Origin: Rhyacophila brunnea
Lineage: Eukaryota; Arthropoda; Insecta; Trichoptera; Rhyacophilidae
DNA: 64,000 nt
Assembly: GCA_022495005.1 (NCBI GenBank)
Contig: JAGYXB010001065.1
Location: forward strand, 310,001 to 374,000
Direction of reading: 5' to 3'
Under the pieces are notes generated by a model. The model did no database searches and was not told the origin of the DNA. It saw nothing but the letters and a program-made list of their open reading frames with translations. A program made the translations under genes and the position numbers. Numbering within the stretch: position 1 is the first letter of the stretch; every line of letters starts with the position of its first letter. Of the stretch, positions 59,901 to 64,000 are shown piece by piece.

Positions 59901-62788
59901 CATAAACTTCATTGAAACATTATTGTTTTTTTTCATGACGCCAAACCATTGTGCCATAAAACATAAAAAGTATACCAACAAAAAGAAACGAGTATGTTAT
60001 ATTAAGCGTTATCGATGGACGAGTGATGATTGCTTATGTCGTCAAGGGTCATGGGCTCGAATTCTAAGTCTGAGTGTTGATTTCAATTTGTAGACTATGC
60101 ACCATCTGATGCGTACCATACACGGAATCCATACTATACATAACATACGGGTCGTCTTCACTTCAAGCGGCAAATTGAACAGCACACGAAATGACAATAA
60201 CAAAATCCAATAATTGAATTAGTGTATTTTTAATTTATAGATGTACCTACCAAATATTTACGCCATTTTTATTTTTGTTAACGGCCTACATGCCAAACGA
60301 AGTTCAAAATGGAGATTTTATGGTATTTTCAAAGCATTAGCCTGAACATTCCTTAAACATTGTAGATAATCTATTTATATAATTTGAAGCATTATTATCC
60401 TTTATAATTATTTATTTTAAACATTTGATGACTGCATAAAGTATTTTTATTACATAAAATACTATTCTTTTAAACCTCTCGATCTAAATGTTTAAGCATA
60501 TAGTCATATTTCAGTACATCCATGTGCAGTGGTCTTAAGATTTTTTAAAGTGTTTAATTTTTAAACGCATTTCTAAAACCATTAGTAAAATTTATGTTGA
60601 CATTATTATAGTGAAATATTAACAATTAAATATTATATTTATAATCTCTGTCATCCCAAATTTGATAAGAATTAGTCATTTTATTATTCAAAAAATGGGC
60701 AAGATTACCACATTTGAAGATAATTCTAAAGATACTGATTGTAAGCTATGTTTTTGATCATTCAAATGTAATAAAACATTCCACGAATAATGATTGTTTT
60801 ATAATAATTATTGACCTAAGAATAAGGTAGTATTTTTTTTAAATACACCATTTCTGTTGGCATTTCCCAGTGGTTAGGCTGCAACATACGGCCGTAGCCA
60901 TAAGTTGACAAACGATAACTGAAGTAGGGAGTAAGATCATGTTAACGTGCACGTTTAAACATGTACCTTACCGAAAACGATTTTACGGTACATGTTCAAA
61001 CACGCGCATTAACATGATCTTACTCCCTACTTCAGTTATAGTTCATAAATGTATGGCTACGACCGTATGTTGTAGCCTAATCACTGGGGAATACCAATAA
61101 AAATGGCGTATTTCAAAAAAATACTACCTTATTTAAGAATACGGTAGTATTTTTTATTGACCTAAGGATCAATAATTATTATAAATCAACCATTATTCGT
61201 GGAATGTTTTATCACATTTGAATGGTCAAAGACATAGCTTATAATCAGTATCTTTAGAATTATCTTCAAATGTGATAATCTTGCCCATTTTTTTTACAAA
61301 TAAAATGCCTAATTCTTGTCAAATTTGGGATCACAGAGATTATAAATATAATTTTTTATCGTAAATATTTCACTATAATAATGTCAGCATAAATTTTACA
61401 AATGGTTTTATAAATGCGTTTAAAAATTAATAAATCTAAAAAATCTTTACACCACTGCACATGGATGTACTGAAATATGACTATATGCTTAAACATTAGA
61501 TCGTGAGGGTTAAAAGATTACTATTTTATGTAATAAAAATACTTTATGCAGTCATCAAATATTTAAAATAAACATATAGGATAATAAGACTTCAAAATTA
61601 TATAAATAGATTATCTATAACGTTTAAGGAATATTCAGATTGAATTACCATAAAATTTCCATTTTGACCTTCGTTGGGCATGTTTTAATATTTTAATTGA
61701 AAATAATATAATAAAGAAACAATAATAGTTATGCTAATACTCACATTATTTTGAAAATATTATACATATACCTACTTACTCGTAAATTATAACATAAAAA
61801 ATATTTAAAAAATGCAATATAATACTGTAAGTGATGGTTTCTGGCTCCAGAAAGCTGTTAGATTCGGGAGAAGTCTGGTTTCCCATCAAGTATCGACGCT
61901 CTTCGTACATGAATTGAGACATCATCACAACACTCGTTACGAAGTATATCTAAAAAAGAAAAAAAATAAGTAAAATTAGTACTTTCACGGTTATGTGTAC
62001 AGTTCACTTGAAAAGAAGGAAAAATTTTTTTTTTATAAACCACATTTTTAATGGTATAACACTATTAAGCCAGTAAACATCAATTCATTAAAATCCTACT
62101 AACGAAGAAGAAAGTTGACATCTGACACAAACATATATAATTAAGCTTGTAGATAATAAATACTTAGTGTAATATTACGCGGGCGGGTAACGCAACAACT
62201 TCTCAAAAAAAAAACTGATTTTTCTCATGTTTAAATCAATCATAACAAAAATTAACAGATTGCATTATTTGGGTATTTTATTTTTCATTTAGCTTTATAA
62301 TTTTTATCTGTATTTTTGGGTTTAATAAATTAATTTCTACACCATTTATTTGAAAACATAATATTATTGTCAAATATAATATATTACACAAATATATTGA
62401 TAAAAACTGCTTCCATAGAGATAGCGTCGAAACGTAATAAATTTAAGCAAAAGACAGGACCACTGGTCCACCGGTTAAGTTAGCTATAAGTTATTTCACA
62501 TTACTGATTCATTTACAGAGAATTTCACACTACTAATATAATACTAATTTTTTGCTTGACTAGCAGCTTGAAAGACAATTTCTCACGATGAGTAGATAAG
62601 CAGCCAATAATACCACACTTCGGCATTATTAGTTAATTGAAGAAACGTTAAAAAATGTTTACAACTACACTCGAATAAGTTATCACAATAAACATAAAAA
62701 AATGGAATCCATTTCATATGTAAGATAATTGGAATGGAAACTCACCGATCTTAATATTAAATTTATTGAGTTTACCAACTTCCTTCAT
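26791..62788 (-). CDS. Multi-exon tetraspan-like membrane protein (DUF4728/pasiflora-like), whole gene model
   Basis: Eight exons are proposed, read right to left: 62746-62788 (tentative), 49601-49686, 43086-43181, 42168-42230, 38112-38210, 36877-36964, 30273-30599 and 26791-26903. Every internal border is AG/GT, phases agree throughout, and the coding sum is 915 nt (304 residues plus TAA). Residues 15-115 are mostly hydrophobic, with three to four membrane spans (TIVVNLLLMVCSLLG, YLLFPWILVVAVDTI, ITAILFTLDFFLVLG, IYSLLCVIS). The DKRYLLFPW motif opening the second span and the general layout recall the insect DUF4728/pasiflora group of small four-pass proteins, some of which belong to septate junctions. 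That assignment is from memory of the family, not a search. The C-terminal half is hydrophilic with Ser/Thr-Pro sites and an Asp/Glu/Lys repeat, probably cytoplasmic. Exons 2-8 are firm; the first exon is uncertain and could lie outside the window. Confidence 0.8.
27313..27805 (+). mobile_element. TACCACGT-ended MITE, copy
   Basis: It starts TACCACGTTTTAAAATTCTG and contains agatggctaaacgtattaaa, gtctagctagtcggaaagtt and tgtactggacaaacaagaaa in the same order as 38631-39069, with a different middle part. The right terminus has decayed. Confidence 0.65.
28468..28668. mobile_element. MITE with internal TTAGG-like repeats, copy 2
   Basis: Same arms (CTGTTCGGTTATCAGGAATA and complement), TA on both sides and a shorter ggttaggtt tract. 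It sits in the intron between exon 8 and exon 7 of the tetraspan-like gene. Confidence 0.85.
28966..29620 (-). mobile_element. TACCACGT-ended MITE, copy carrying extra DNA
   Basis: The minus-orientation copy starts at cttagctcgtattctttttt and ends tttaaaaacgttgtatataaaaagttcttt. Its middle includes DNA (29412-29530) that recurs inverted at 54890-54995, so another repeat was probably inserted. Confidence 0.6.
29412..29530. repeat. Dispersed repeat, inverted relative of 54890-54995
   Basis: Words such as gcacatcgcctagcaacgatctttttagaccgtgcctcaac recur as the reverse complement at 54.9 kb. Confidence 0.65.
30273..30599 (-). CDS. Tetraspan-like gene, exon 7 (acidic/basic repeat tail)
   Basis: The acceptor is aatcacag/ATG and the donor GGA G/gtgcgt. 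The 327-nt exon runs in phase 1 to phase 1. Its first third encodes a conserved-looking stretch (KKRVQFPDEKIVKFIEIPMD). The rest is a run of Glu-Asp-Lys-x-x units (AEDKVEDKTDDITEDK and similar). The repeat is visible in the DNA as recurring TTATCTTC-type blocks on the plus strand. The region is likely disordered, with strings of opposite charge. Confidence 0.87.
30740..31182 (+). other. GC-richer block upstream of the MADF-like exon
   Basis: This stretch is less AT-rich than its surroundings and carries CpG-containing words (ccgcgcgc, atatcgaatatcgaacgcaatcg). It precedes the MADF-like ATG by up to 440 bases. A promoter is possible but no core element was identified. The long frame 30800-31102 has no recognisable domain. 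Confidence 0.2.
31183..31334 (+). CDS. MADF-like domain fragment (possible first exon)
   Basis: ATG opens a 52-codon frame starting MSKWTNHRILELIYEIHVRP and continuing KLCNVEAKLCKDPNMKRES. The pattern LI-x(5)-RP-x-L-x(8)-C-K-D-x(3)-K matches the start of the MADF domain, a Myb-like DNA-binding fold common in insects and in PIF/Harbinger accessory proteins. Usually conserved aromatic positions are changed: Cys where LYD/LWD is usual, Ser where the KR-x-x-W Trp is expected. The frame ends at TGA (31336-31338). A donor-like AAT/gtgagc just before it suggests an exon border instead. It lies antisense within the intron between exons 6 and 7 of the tetraspan-like gene. No second exon was found, so it may be a fragment. 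Confidence 0.5.
32459..32645 (-). mobile_element. Two short LINE 3'-tail relics
   Basis: atcatcatcagtgtggatcaattcacttct and atcatcagcctgaataaatccactgctggatgaa match the minus-strand 3' tail of the GATGAT-ended LINE family (compare 21697-21760). Confidence 0.55.
33020..33259. mobile_element. 240-bp MITE with long arms
   Basis: GAGGCCTTCCATGGACTGAA at left pairs with its near-complement TTCAGTCCACGGATGGCCTC at right. The pairing continues over taaacttatgatttctgttcatg for more than 80 bases. The centre is unpaired. It lies in an intron of the tetraspan-like gene. Confidence 0.85.
33989..34410 (-). mobile_element. TACCACGT-ended MITE, copy
   Basis: It begins TACCACGTTTTATTAGCTCG and follows the minus orientation of 38631-39069 through ctaacttcccaactagctag and cgtgcgttactatggaaatt. 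The far terminus is lost near 34.4 kb. Confidence 0.7.
34585..34665 (+). pseudogene. Possible tRNA-like piece
   Basis: gggtcccaggtttgaatcctggacctgg forms a good T-arm (CCAGG/CCTGG) with B box GGTTTGAATCC. The 5' part is not recognisable. Probably another tRNA-derived repeat. Confidence 0.4.
34890..35175. mobile_element. Partial copy of the 42.6-kb MITE family
   Basis: acatgcgcagtggaaatgcc, gaaccacacctcgcagagca, tgtaaacagttattgccgca and gttgccagtaaatccatgca match the right two thirds of 42600-43050 in the same order. The 110-residue frame 34795-35127 lies inside it and is not a gene. Confidence 0.7.
35375..35618. mobile_element. MITE with CTATAGATCTACC ends
   Basis: ACTATAGATCTACCGTCGTA...GTTGGCG at left and CGCCAATTTATGATGGTAGATCTATAGT at right form inverted ends of about 28 bases. 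The flanks also mirror each other (agttttatgac / gtcataaaact). Confidence 0.75.
36877..36964 (-). CDS. Tetraspan-like gene, exon 6 (Ser/Thr-Pro linker)
   Basis: The acceptor is attattacag/GCA and the donor ACA A/gtgagt. Its 88 nt start in phase 0 and end with one extra base. It encodes ALTEFSRAPHSPTQSFHTP then RNVETKPIIT, a hydrophilic linker with several SP/TP sites that could be phosphorylated. Confidence 0.85.
37200..37800. other. GC-richer intronic island, no recognised gene
   Basis: It contains gagcgagtggggctctcgcg, ctcctcgaagcatcgtcgatagacgggcg and gcgggtgggagggggcc, unusual beside 75-80% AT flanks. Frames 37244-37495 and 37425-37637 overlap here but show no motif. A regulatory element or an unrecognised transposon are both possible. 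Confidence 0.25.
38112..38210 (-). CDS. Tetraspan-like gene, exon 5 (end of membrane region)
   Basis: The acceptor is gtttttcag/ATT and the donor AGG/gtaatc. Its 99 nt in phase 0 encode IYSLLCVISQYQEYMLGRG followed by TAEDYRSDYANNQR. The hydrophobic start completes the last span and the Tyr/Asp/Arg-rich remainder begins the cytoplasmic tail. It resembles the orphan exon at 61780-61949, which also opens with Ile-Tyr in phase 0. Confidence 0.88.
38631..39069 (+). mobile_element. TACCACGT-ended MITE, most complete copy
   Basis: A 439-bp element bounded by TACCACGTTTTT and AAAAACGTGGTA. At least four relatives lie in the window (15.2, 27.3, 29.0 and 34.0 kb). The frame 38684-38878 inside it is not a gene. 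Confidence 0.75.
39760..40367. mobile_element. Non-autonomous hAT-like element with ACCGGT ends, copy 2
   Basis: Inverted ends TAGGGATTTCAATACCGG and its complement, flanked by TCTTTGAG and CTTTTGAG (6 of 8 match). The interior matches copy 1 in reverse, including words around catcaacgttggatcaatag. There is no transposase, so it depends on another element. Confidence 0.82.
40807..41545 (-). mobile_element. LINE reverse-transcriptase C-terminal region, decayed
   Basis: The minus-strand frame of 190 residues reads THYKYLGTWVNEKWDQSQEI, FYGMEVWTLSQEMSRRLEAF, RILKIPWTDRVTNVEVLNRM and LQYLGHIMRGQKYS, the thumb and C-terminal zone of non-LTR retrotransposons. Upstream in frame are NSYGLKMNLKKTKLLLVSK and two stops (near 41.39 and 41.53 kb). 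It is thus a 5'-truncated, mutated copy. It differs from the GATGAT-ended and 55-kb families. Confidence 0.88.
42168..42230 (-). CDS. Tetraspan-like gene, exon 4 (third membrane span)
   Basis: The acceptor is attttaag/GTC and the donor CAT/gtgagt, a strong site. The 63-nt, phase 0-0 exon encodes VNFNPITAILFTLDFF then LVLGH. Its short length and whole-codon borders are typical of internal exons of small membrane proteins. Confidence 0.87.
42600..43050. mobile_element. MITE with CACGTG-bearing inverted ends
   Basis: Left TGCCCGTTTACACGTGCACAGATTTATTGG pairs with right CCAATAAATGTATGCACGTGTAAA. A second copy of the right terminal motif (tgtatgcacgtgtacaggcg) follows 20 bases later. The 122-residue frame 42527-42895 overlaps it and is not a gene. 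Confidence 0.75.
43086..43181 (-). CDS. Tetraspan-like gene, exon 3 (second membrane span)
   Basis: The acceptor is ggttttcag/GAT and the donor ACG/gtaaaa. Its 96 nt make 32 whole codons beginning DKRYLLFPWILVVAVD and ending GYMFVLET. The Lys-Arg-Tyr-Leu...Phe-Pro-Trp motif, followed by an acidic residue within a hydrophobic run, is the most family-like part of the protein. Confidence 0.88.
43610..43662. mobile_element. hAT-like terminal fragment
   Basis: cacgtgccataggttcgccatcactga resembles the inner and terminal sequence of hAT ends that read CAGTGATGGCGAACC. A related opposite end lies near 59.23 kb. Confidence 0.4.
43663..45134. other. Intron 2 sequence without recognised features
   Basis: AT-rich. 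The frame 44799-45008 has no domain and no splice context. Confidence 0.35.
45135..45225 (+). pseudogene. tRNA-derived SINE-like fragment
   Basis: gcaggtggctaaattgataaagc holds an A box and acaggttcgagttatacctg a B box, about 35 bases apart as in tRNA promoters. The flanks do not form an acceptor stem. Confidence 0.55.
45441..45460. repeat. GTAG microsatellite
   Basis: aagtaggtaggtaggtaggta: four GTAG units. Shorter versions of the same word are scattered through the window. Confidence 0.7.
46500..47420 (-). mobile_element. Strongly decayed LINE, same family as 55195-56420
   Basis: It follows the 55-kb LINE along its length. The stretch near 46.77-46.80 kb (gtgccgtctcccgtgatgtgtaatgcc) matches 55.74 kb, 47.03-47.06 kb (gcttcaccacgggggtgaca...ctcggtcaggtggtatt) matches 56.02 kb, and 47.34-47.39 kb (gtctgcacactctcgtccaaatagaaaacc) matches 56.37 kb. 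Many stops and indels. Local frames (46325-46699, 47273-47491) are not genes. Confidence 0.8.
47930..48130. repeat. Dispersed repeat paired with 2650-2850 (inverted)
   Basis: Reverse-complement copy of the 2.65-2.85 kb repeat, recognised by taaaggaattgtttattttaatcgggtcgtaaaag. It lies in the first intron of the tetraspan-like gene. Confidence 0.6.
48393..48693. mobile_element. 301-bp PIF/Harbinger-like MITE
   Basis: Inverted ends GGCCCATTTCAGACGGGACACCGG and CCGGTGTCCGGTCTGAATCGGGCC, with arms of about 95 bases continuing over taataccccagagctaatga. TTA flanks both sides (48390-48392, 48694-48696). The 116-residue frame 48279-48629 is not a gene. Confidence 0.88.
49068..49134. repeat. Compact hairpin
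   Basis: cggaattaaccattgggaga and its near-complement tcttccaatggttaatttcg pair over about 23 bases with a loop of about 21 bases that itself holds aggtaggtacgctattacct. Intronic; function unknown. Confidence 0.65.
49601..49686 (-). CDS. Tetraspan-like gene, exon 2 (first membrane span)
   Basis: The acceptor is ttgtttcag/CC and the donor ATG/gtaaatg. The 86-nt exon starts in phase 1 and ends on a whole codon. It encodes TIVVNLLLMVCSLLG followed by IISTFLLVVGIYM, one long hydrophobic helix. No other frame gives a similar peptide. Confidence 0.85.
50300..50767. repeat. Half copy of the 1.4-kb palindrome family
   Basis: aaacatagcttataatcagt through tgcccatttttgaataataa, ccactgcacattcatgtacc and tcatcaaatgtttaaaataa to the end gacctacgctgagtatgtgg follows the right arm of 60289-61682 closely. 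Only one arm is present. Confidence 0.8.
51247..51552. mobile_element. MITE with a tRNA-like core
   Basis: Arms of about 95 bases (aatattgaacttaggtaagt... and its mirror ...atgtatgttcaataatt) pair through cttctgagaaaatatattataacca and aaaaaagtaagacaccac. Between them, at about 51400-51465, is gatgcaggttcgatacctgc, a perfect T-arm with B box, preceded by gtgcgtgggcgcgatacccg. Confidence 0.8.
51400..51465 (+). pseudogene. tRNA-like segment inside a MITE
   Basis: The T-arm GCAGG-TTCGATA-CCTGC is intact (B box GGTTCGATACC). The 5' half shows no clear D-arm or anticodon arm. Probably a SINE fragment or captured tRNA piece. Confidence 0.5.
51553..52997. other. Intron 1 sequence, possible old repeat
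   Basis: Less AT-rich text at 51.83-52.25 kb (gcctcgctcaccggagattt, gaccttgcatggccctggat) looks like decayed transposon sequence but could not be classified. A near-repeat, gaaggtacttgatggaatttgaattt, occurs at 52660 and 52760. Confidence 0.3.
53002..53964 (+). mobile_element. Short piggyBac-like element with perfect ends
   Basis: The ends CCCTTAACCAGG and CCTGGTTAAGGG are exact complements, each bordered by the piggyBac target TTAA (52998-53001 and 53965-53968). Subterminal ttcccacata occurs at both sides. At 963 bp it has lost most of the transposase but keeps the C-terminal cysteine-rich part (53519-53665). The TIR cuts the frame 52854-53171, which is not a gene. Confidence 0.92.
53519..53665 (+). 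CDS. piggyBac transposase C-terminal cysteine-rich domain, 48-residue frame
   Basis: ATG to TAA encodes MAKEETFRRCRFCSTRQVEK, RSKYECKICKVPLCVTPC, TEDFHT and a short tail. The Cys spacing (C-x2-C...C-x2-C-x5-C-x3-C...H) is that of the zinc-binding domain that ends piggyBac transposases and binds the terminal repeats. The catalytic DDD domain is absent. The frame is clean, follows an aacctaacctaacctaacct run, and is followed by AATAAA at about 53.71 kb. It may be a deletion remnant or a small expressed DNA-binding peptide. Confidence 0.75.
   Translation: MAKEETFRRCRFCSTRQVEKRSKYECKICKVPLCVTPCTEDFHTDNNH
54890..54995. repeat. Dispersed repeat, inverted relative of 29412-29530
   Basis: ttgaggcatggtctaaaaag, atcgtggctaggcgatgcgc and ccaacatgcgtccattta are the mirrored words of the 29.4-kb copy. 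Confidence 0.65.
55195..56420 (-). mobile_element. LINE reverse-transcriptase region with YADD motif, broken
   Basis: Minus-strand frames contain ACCLVDYEKAFDSPHHPSLW, TTGVRQGCVLVPVLFIIFFD, CDLEYADDAVLFDNSIEG and, in the next frame, NAKKTNVLYNNACP with KYLGYTSQEMAF, then TVLLYSSESWHLTKTQ. These are reverse-transcriptase blocks in order, with the YADD catalytic box intact. At least two frameshifts (near 55.85 and 55.70 kb) and a decayed 3' part show inactivity. It ends in a GAAGAAG-type tail on the minus strand (near 55.2 kb). Confidence 0.9.
56430..57587 (+). mobile_element. Helitron-like non-autonomous element
   Basis: It starts TCTAATATATAAAAAAC after an A and ends CTAG before a T, the A/T insertion context of Helitrons. 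Just before the end is a hairpin (CGAAG-ccgggta-CTTCG, 57566-57582). The interior carries an array of related units (56483-57290). A second start-like sequence lies at 56554. No Rep/helicase is encoded. The frames 56332-56643, 56460-56777 and 56920-57189 come from the array. Confidence 0.65.
56483..57290. repeat. Seven-unit degenerate tandem array inside the Helitron-like element
   Basis: Units of about 105-135 bases share ttcatccgattgcgatgaaa, cacccgcaaaggtttctgaatta and a CTTCTT tract. They begin near 56483, 56619, 56753, 56880, 56996, 57122 and 57230. Several also share tcgtatgcgttcctatacc before the core. Confidence 0.85.
58418..58537 (+). pseudogene. hAT transposase dimerisation-domain remnant
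   Basis: The plus strand reads LSTYSCEKTFSSISVIITK, stop, INRMDDNAALSSL, stop, NNTEAT. This parallels the hATC remnant at 20705-20863 (STTYPCEKTFSAMSIIKIK). The stops show decay. Element ends were not located with confidence. Confidence 0.75.
59230..59950. mobile_element. Possible hAT-related remnant
   Basis: tcaggtatggcgaaccttcg at the left resembles a hAT end; a related reversed end (ggttcgccatcactg) occurs at 43.65 kb. The interior has cgcatgtcacaataatgatctgagtatgacacgc but no readable transposase. The right end is uncertain. Confidence 0.35.
60020..60095 (+). pseudogene. Weak tRNA-like sequence
   Basis: gtcaagggtcatgggctcgaattctaag holds a B-box-like core, and cgatggacgagtgatgattgc a poor A-box-like stretch. 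Listed for its similarity to other tRNA-derived pieces in the window. Confidence 0.25.
60289..61682. mobile_element. 1.4-kb palindromic foldback element
   Basis: Ends CATGCCAAACGAAGTTCAAAATGGA and its near-complement TCCATTTTGACCTTCGTTGGGCATG lead into arms of almost 700 bases that mirror each other to a centre near 60980. The inner part (gtagggagtaagatcatgtt) is nearly exact; the outer parts are more diverged. Half copies lie at 50300-50767 and 13293-13445, and a scrap at 56411-56431. No reading frame of note. Confidence 0.9.
61780..61949 (-). pseudogene. Orphan exon resembling exon 5 of the tetraspan-like gene
   Basis: A good acceptor (cttttttag/ATA) opens a frame reading IYFVTSVVMMSQFMYEERR then YLMGNQTSPESNSFLEPE. 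It stays open to a TAA at 61776-61778, or to a strong donor CGA/gtaagt at 61779. The first part aligns with exon 5 (IYSLLCVISQYQEYM): same Ile-Tyr start, same intron phase and same hydrophobic-to-polar change. Its phases do not fit between exons 1 and 2. No partner exons are visible between 61950 and 62745. It may be the remnant of a tandem paralogue, an exon of a gene continuing past the window, or an alternative exon. Confidence 0.55.
62746..62788 (-). CDS. Candidate first coding exon of the tetraspan-like gene
   Basis: It begins with ATG and encodes MKEVGKLNKFNIKI, then one extra base (G) before a strong donor, G/gtgagt. That base plus CC of the exon at 49601-49686 makes GCC (Ala), so the phase fits exactly. 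A short basic stretch just before a membrane span is plausible for a cytoplasmic N-terminus. Against it, the exon is tiny, the intron would be about 13 kb, and an unrelated exon-like segment (61780-61949) lies inside that intron. Confidence 0.45.
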
Positions 62789-62964
62789 GCGCTTGTAAAA
62801 TAATTTCAAATGTAATAACATAACAGAAATAACGTATAAGACTCTCTATTTGTAGTTGAAAATTTTTGATATTACAAAGTTTTTGAAGTTTTTGGCGCGT
62901 TTGGGAAATCAGATCAGAGTGCATTTTTGGCGTGTGACATGTAACACATAATTTATTTTTTCAC

Positions 62965-63050
62965 ACGAAAAATAACGCACTCGATTGGATTCGAACCACC
63001 GATTGTTCGGTTATCAGCCGAACGCACTACCTTTACGCCACAGTATGATA
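62965..63050 (-). pseudogene. tRNA-like sequence with GAT anticodon loop
   Basis: The minus strand reads tgtggcgtaaaggtagtgcg (A-box-like), ttcggctgataaccgaa (a 5-bp anticodon stem with loop CTGATAA) and ggtggttcgaatccaatc (B box). The T-stem pairs poorly and no acceptor stem forms. A GAT anticodon is not usual for nuclear tRNA-Ile, so this is most likely a SINE head or pseudogene. Confidence 0.5.
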
Positions 63051-64000
63051 CTCCAATCGTCACGATTACACAGTATAATATTATAGTTTAGAATTTTTCC
63101 GTTGCCTAGGCAGCGAATTTAATATTGTCGGCCATTTGCAATTCCTTACGTAAACAAACTATTAAACGTCAGTGACAGTTGGTACTTGAAAAAAACAACG
63201 AGAAACCATTACATAATTTAGTGATATAAGTTAAAGTGTGTATAAATAAACCAACGGCGTTACAATAAGCGGTCCTTTTTCTTGAGTGTGTAATTTAACA
63301 AGATGATTAAGAGCTAGTCAAAAAATCTAATTTATCACAAGTTTTGTTTTTATTTTGTTACGCCAAAGAAGTATAACTTCTAACTCGCGTATATAAGTAC
63401 ACACACCGATTTTTTTATAATAATATTTATTATGAAAGTGTTTAAATAGTGGATAAAAATAAAACATGATATTTGAGTCGTTATAGTATCATTTTATGGC
63501 ATTAATATTGCATTTTAATAAATCTTCCATCGGAGTTTATAAAATACTTTTATCTAAATATTTATTATTTTTTTCTTAAACCAGTTGGTATTTTTCTAAA
63601 TGAGAATAAAGTAATAAGATTTACGAAAAAGTACATTATTGGAAATTATAATGCCAAGCACAAGAAACGTTTTACGTCAATATCTTTTTTCTACATTTAA
63701 AAAAAAAAAAATATTTTGATATTTATTTTATTAGAATAGGTATATAAAATTCAACAAGTAATCGCAAAAAGTTCAAAAACTATCTTCCCGTTATATTCTT
63801 GTATATTTTTTTAATAATTCTACTGTGTATGGACTCAATCAAAATTCTGATAACTTTAAACATTTATTATCCTTCTATCAGAAAGAGCTATCATTTCTAT
63901 GTATGAAAAATATCGCAGATAATTATAATTATATTAATCAATTTACACTAATAATGTGATGAATAATTCAAAATGGTTTTTTTAAGTATGCATAACGTTT

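Noticed and set aside
61858..62043. A 61-residue minus-strand gene
   Set aside because: It starts within the upstream intron and reads the orphan exon in the wrong frame.
62965..63050. Functional tRNA-Ile (GAT)
   Set aside because: There is no acceptor stem, the T-stem pairs poorly, and a GAT anticodon is not usual for nuclear isoleucine tRNA.

Overview
The window looks like nuclear DNA of an insect. It is AT-rich, has long introns with consensus GT-AG borders, and is packed with eukaryotic transposon remnants: mariner, hAT, piggyBac, PIF/Harbinger-like MITEs, non-LTR retrotransposons, a Helitron-like element and tRNA-derived sequences. The base texture (tracts of TA and TAATA, frequent GTAGGTACCTA-like strings, TTAGG-type runs) suggests a hemipteran, perhaps an aphid relative. 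That is an inference; no species can be named from the sequence alone.

The best-supported gene lies on the minus strand. Seven exons, at 49.6, 43.1, 42.2, 38.1, 36.9, 30.3-30.6 and 26.8-26.9 kb, join in frame with matching splice phases. A possible first exon sits at 62.75 kb. With it, the model reads as a 304-residue protein with a multi-pass membrane N-terminal half and a long hydrophilic, Asp/Glu/Lys-repetitive tail. It resembles insect DUF4728/pasiflora-type tetraspan proteins. An extra exon at 61.8 kb resembles exon 5 of this gene but cannot be spliced into it by phase. It is probably a relic or part of a tandem paralogue. On the opposite strand, inside an intron, is a short MADF-like reading frame (31.2 kb).

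The first 5.1 kb holds weaker gene evidence on the plus strand: an open exon-like segment at 1.2 kb, an exon with degraded kinase-like features at 3.1 kb, and a convincing terminal exon with stop codon and AATAAA at 5.0 kb.

The rest is mostly repeats. From 5 to 25 kb: a hAT element, a 5S rRNA/tRNA-like composite split by a MITE, an 870-bp palindrome, a MITE carrying TTAGG-like repeats, a LINE fragment nested in a MITE with an intact target duplication, a duplicated ~1.1-1.6 kb segment, a second hAT element and a mariner pseudogene. Introns of the minus-strand gene (27-62 kb) carry more copies of the same families, including a small piggyBac derivative with perfect ends, a Helitron-like element with a seven-unit internal array, and a 1.4 kb palindrome. 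Most long open reading frames in the window are chance frames inside these repeats.
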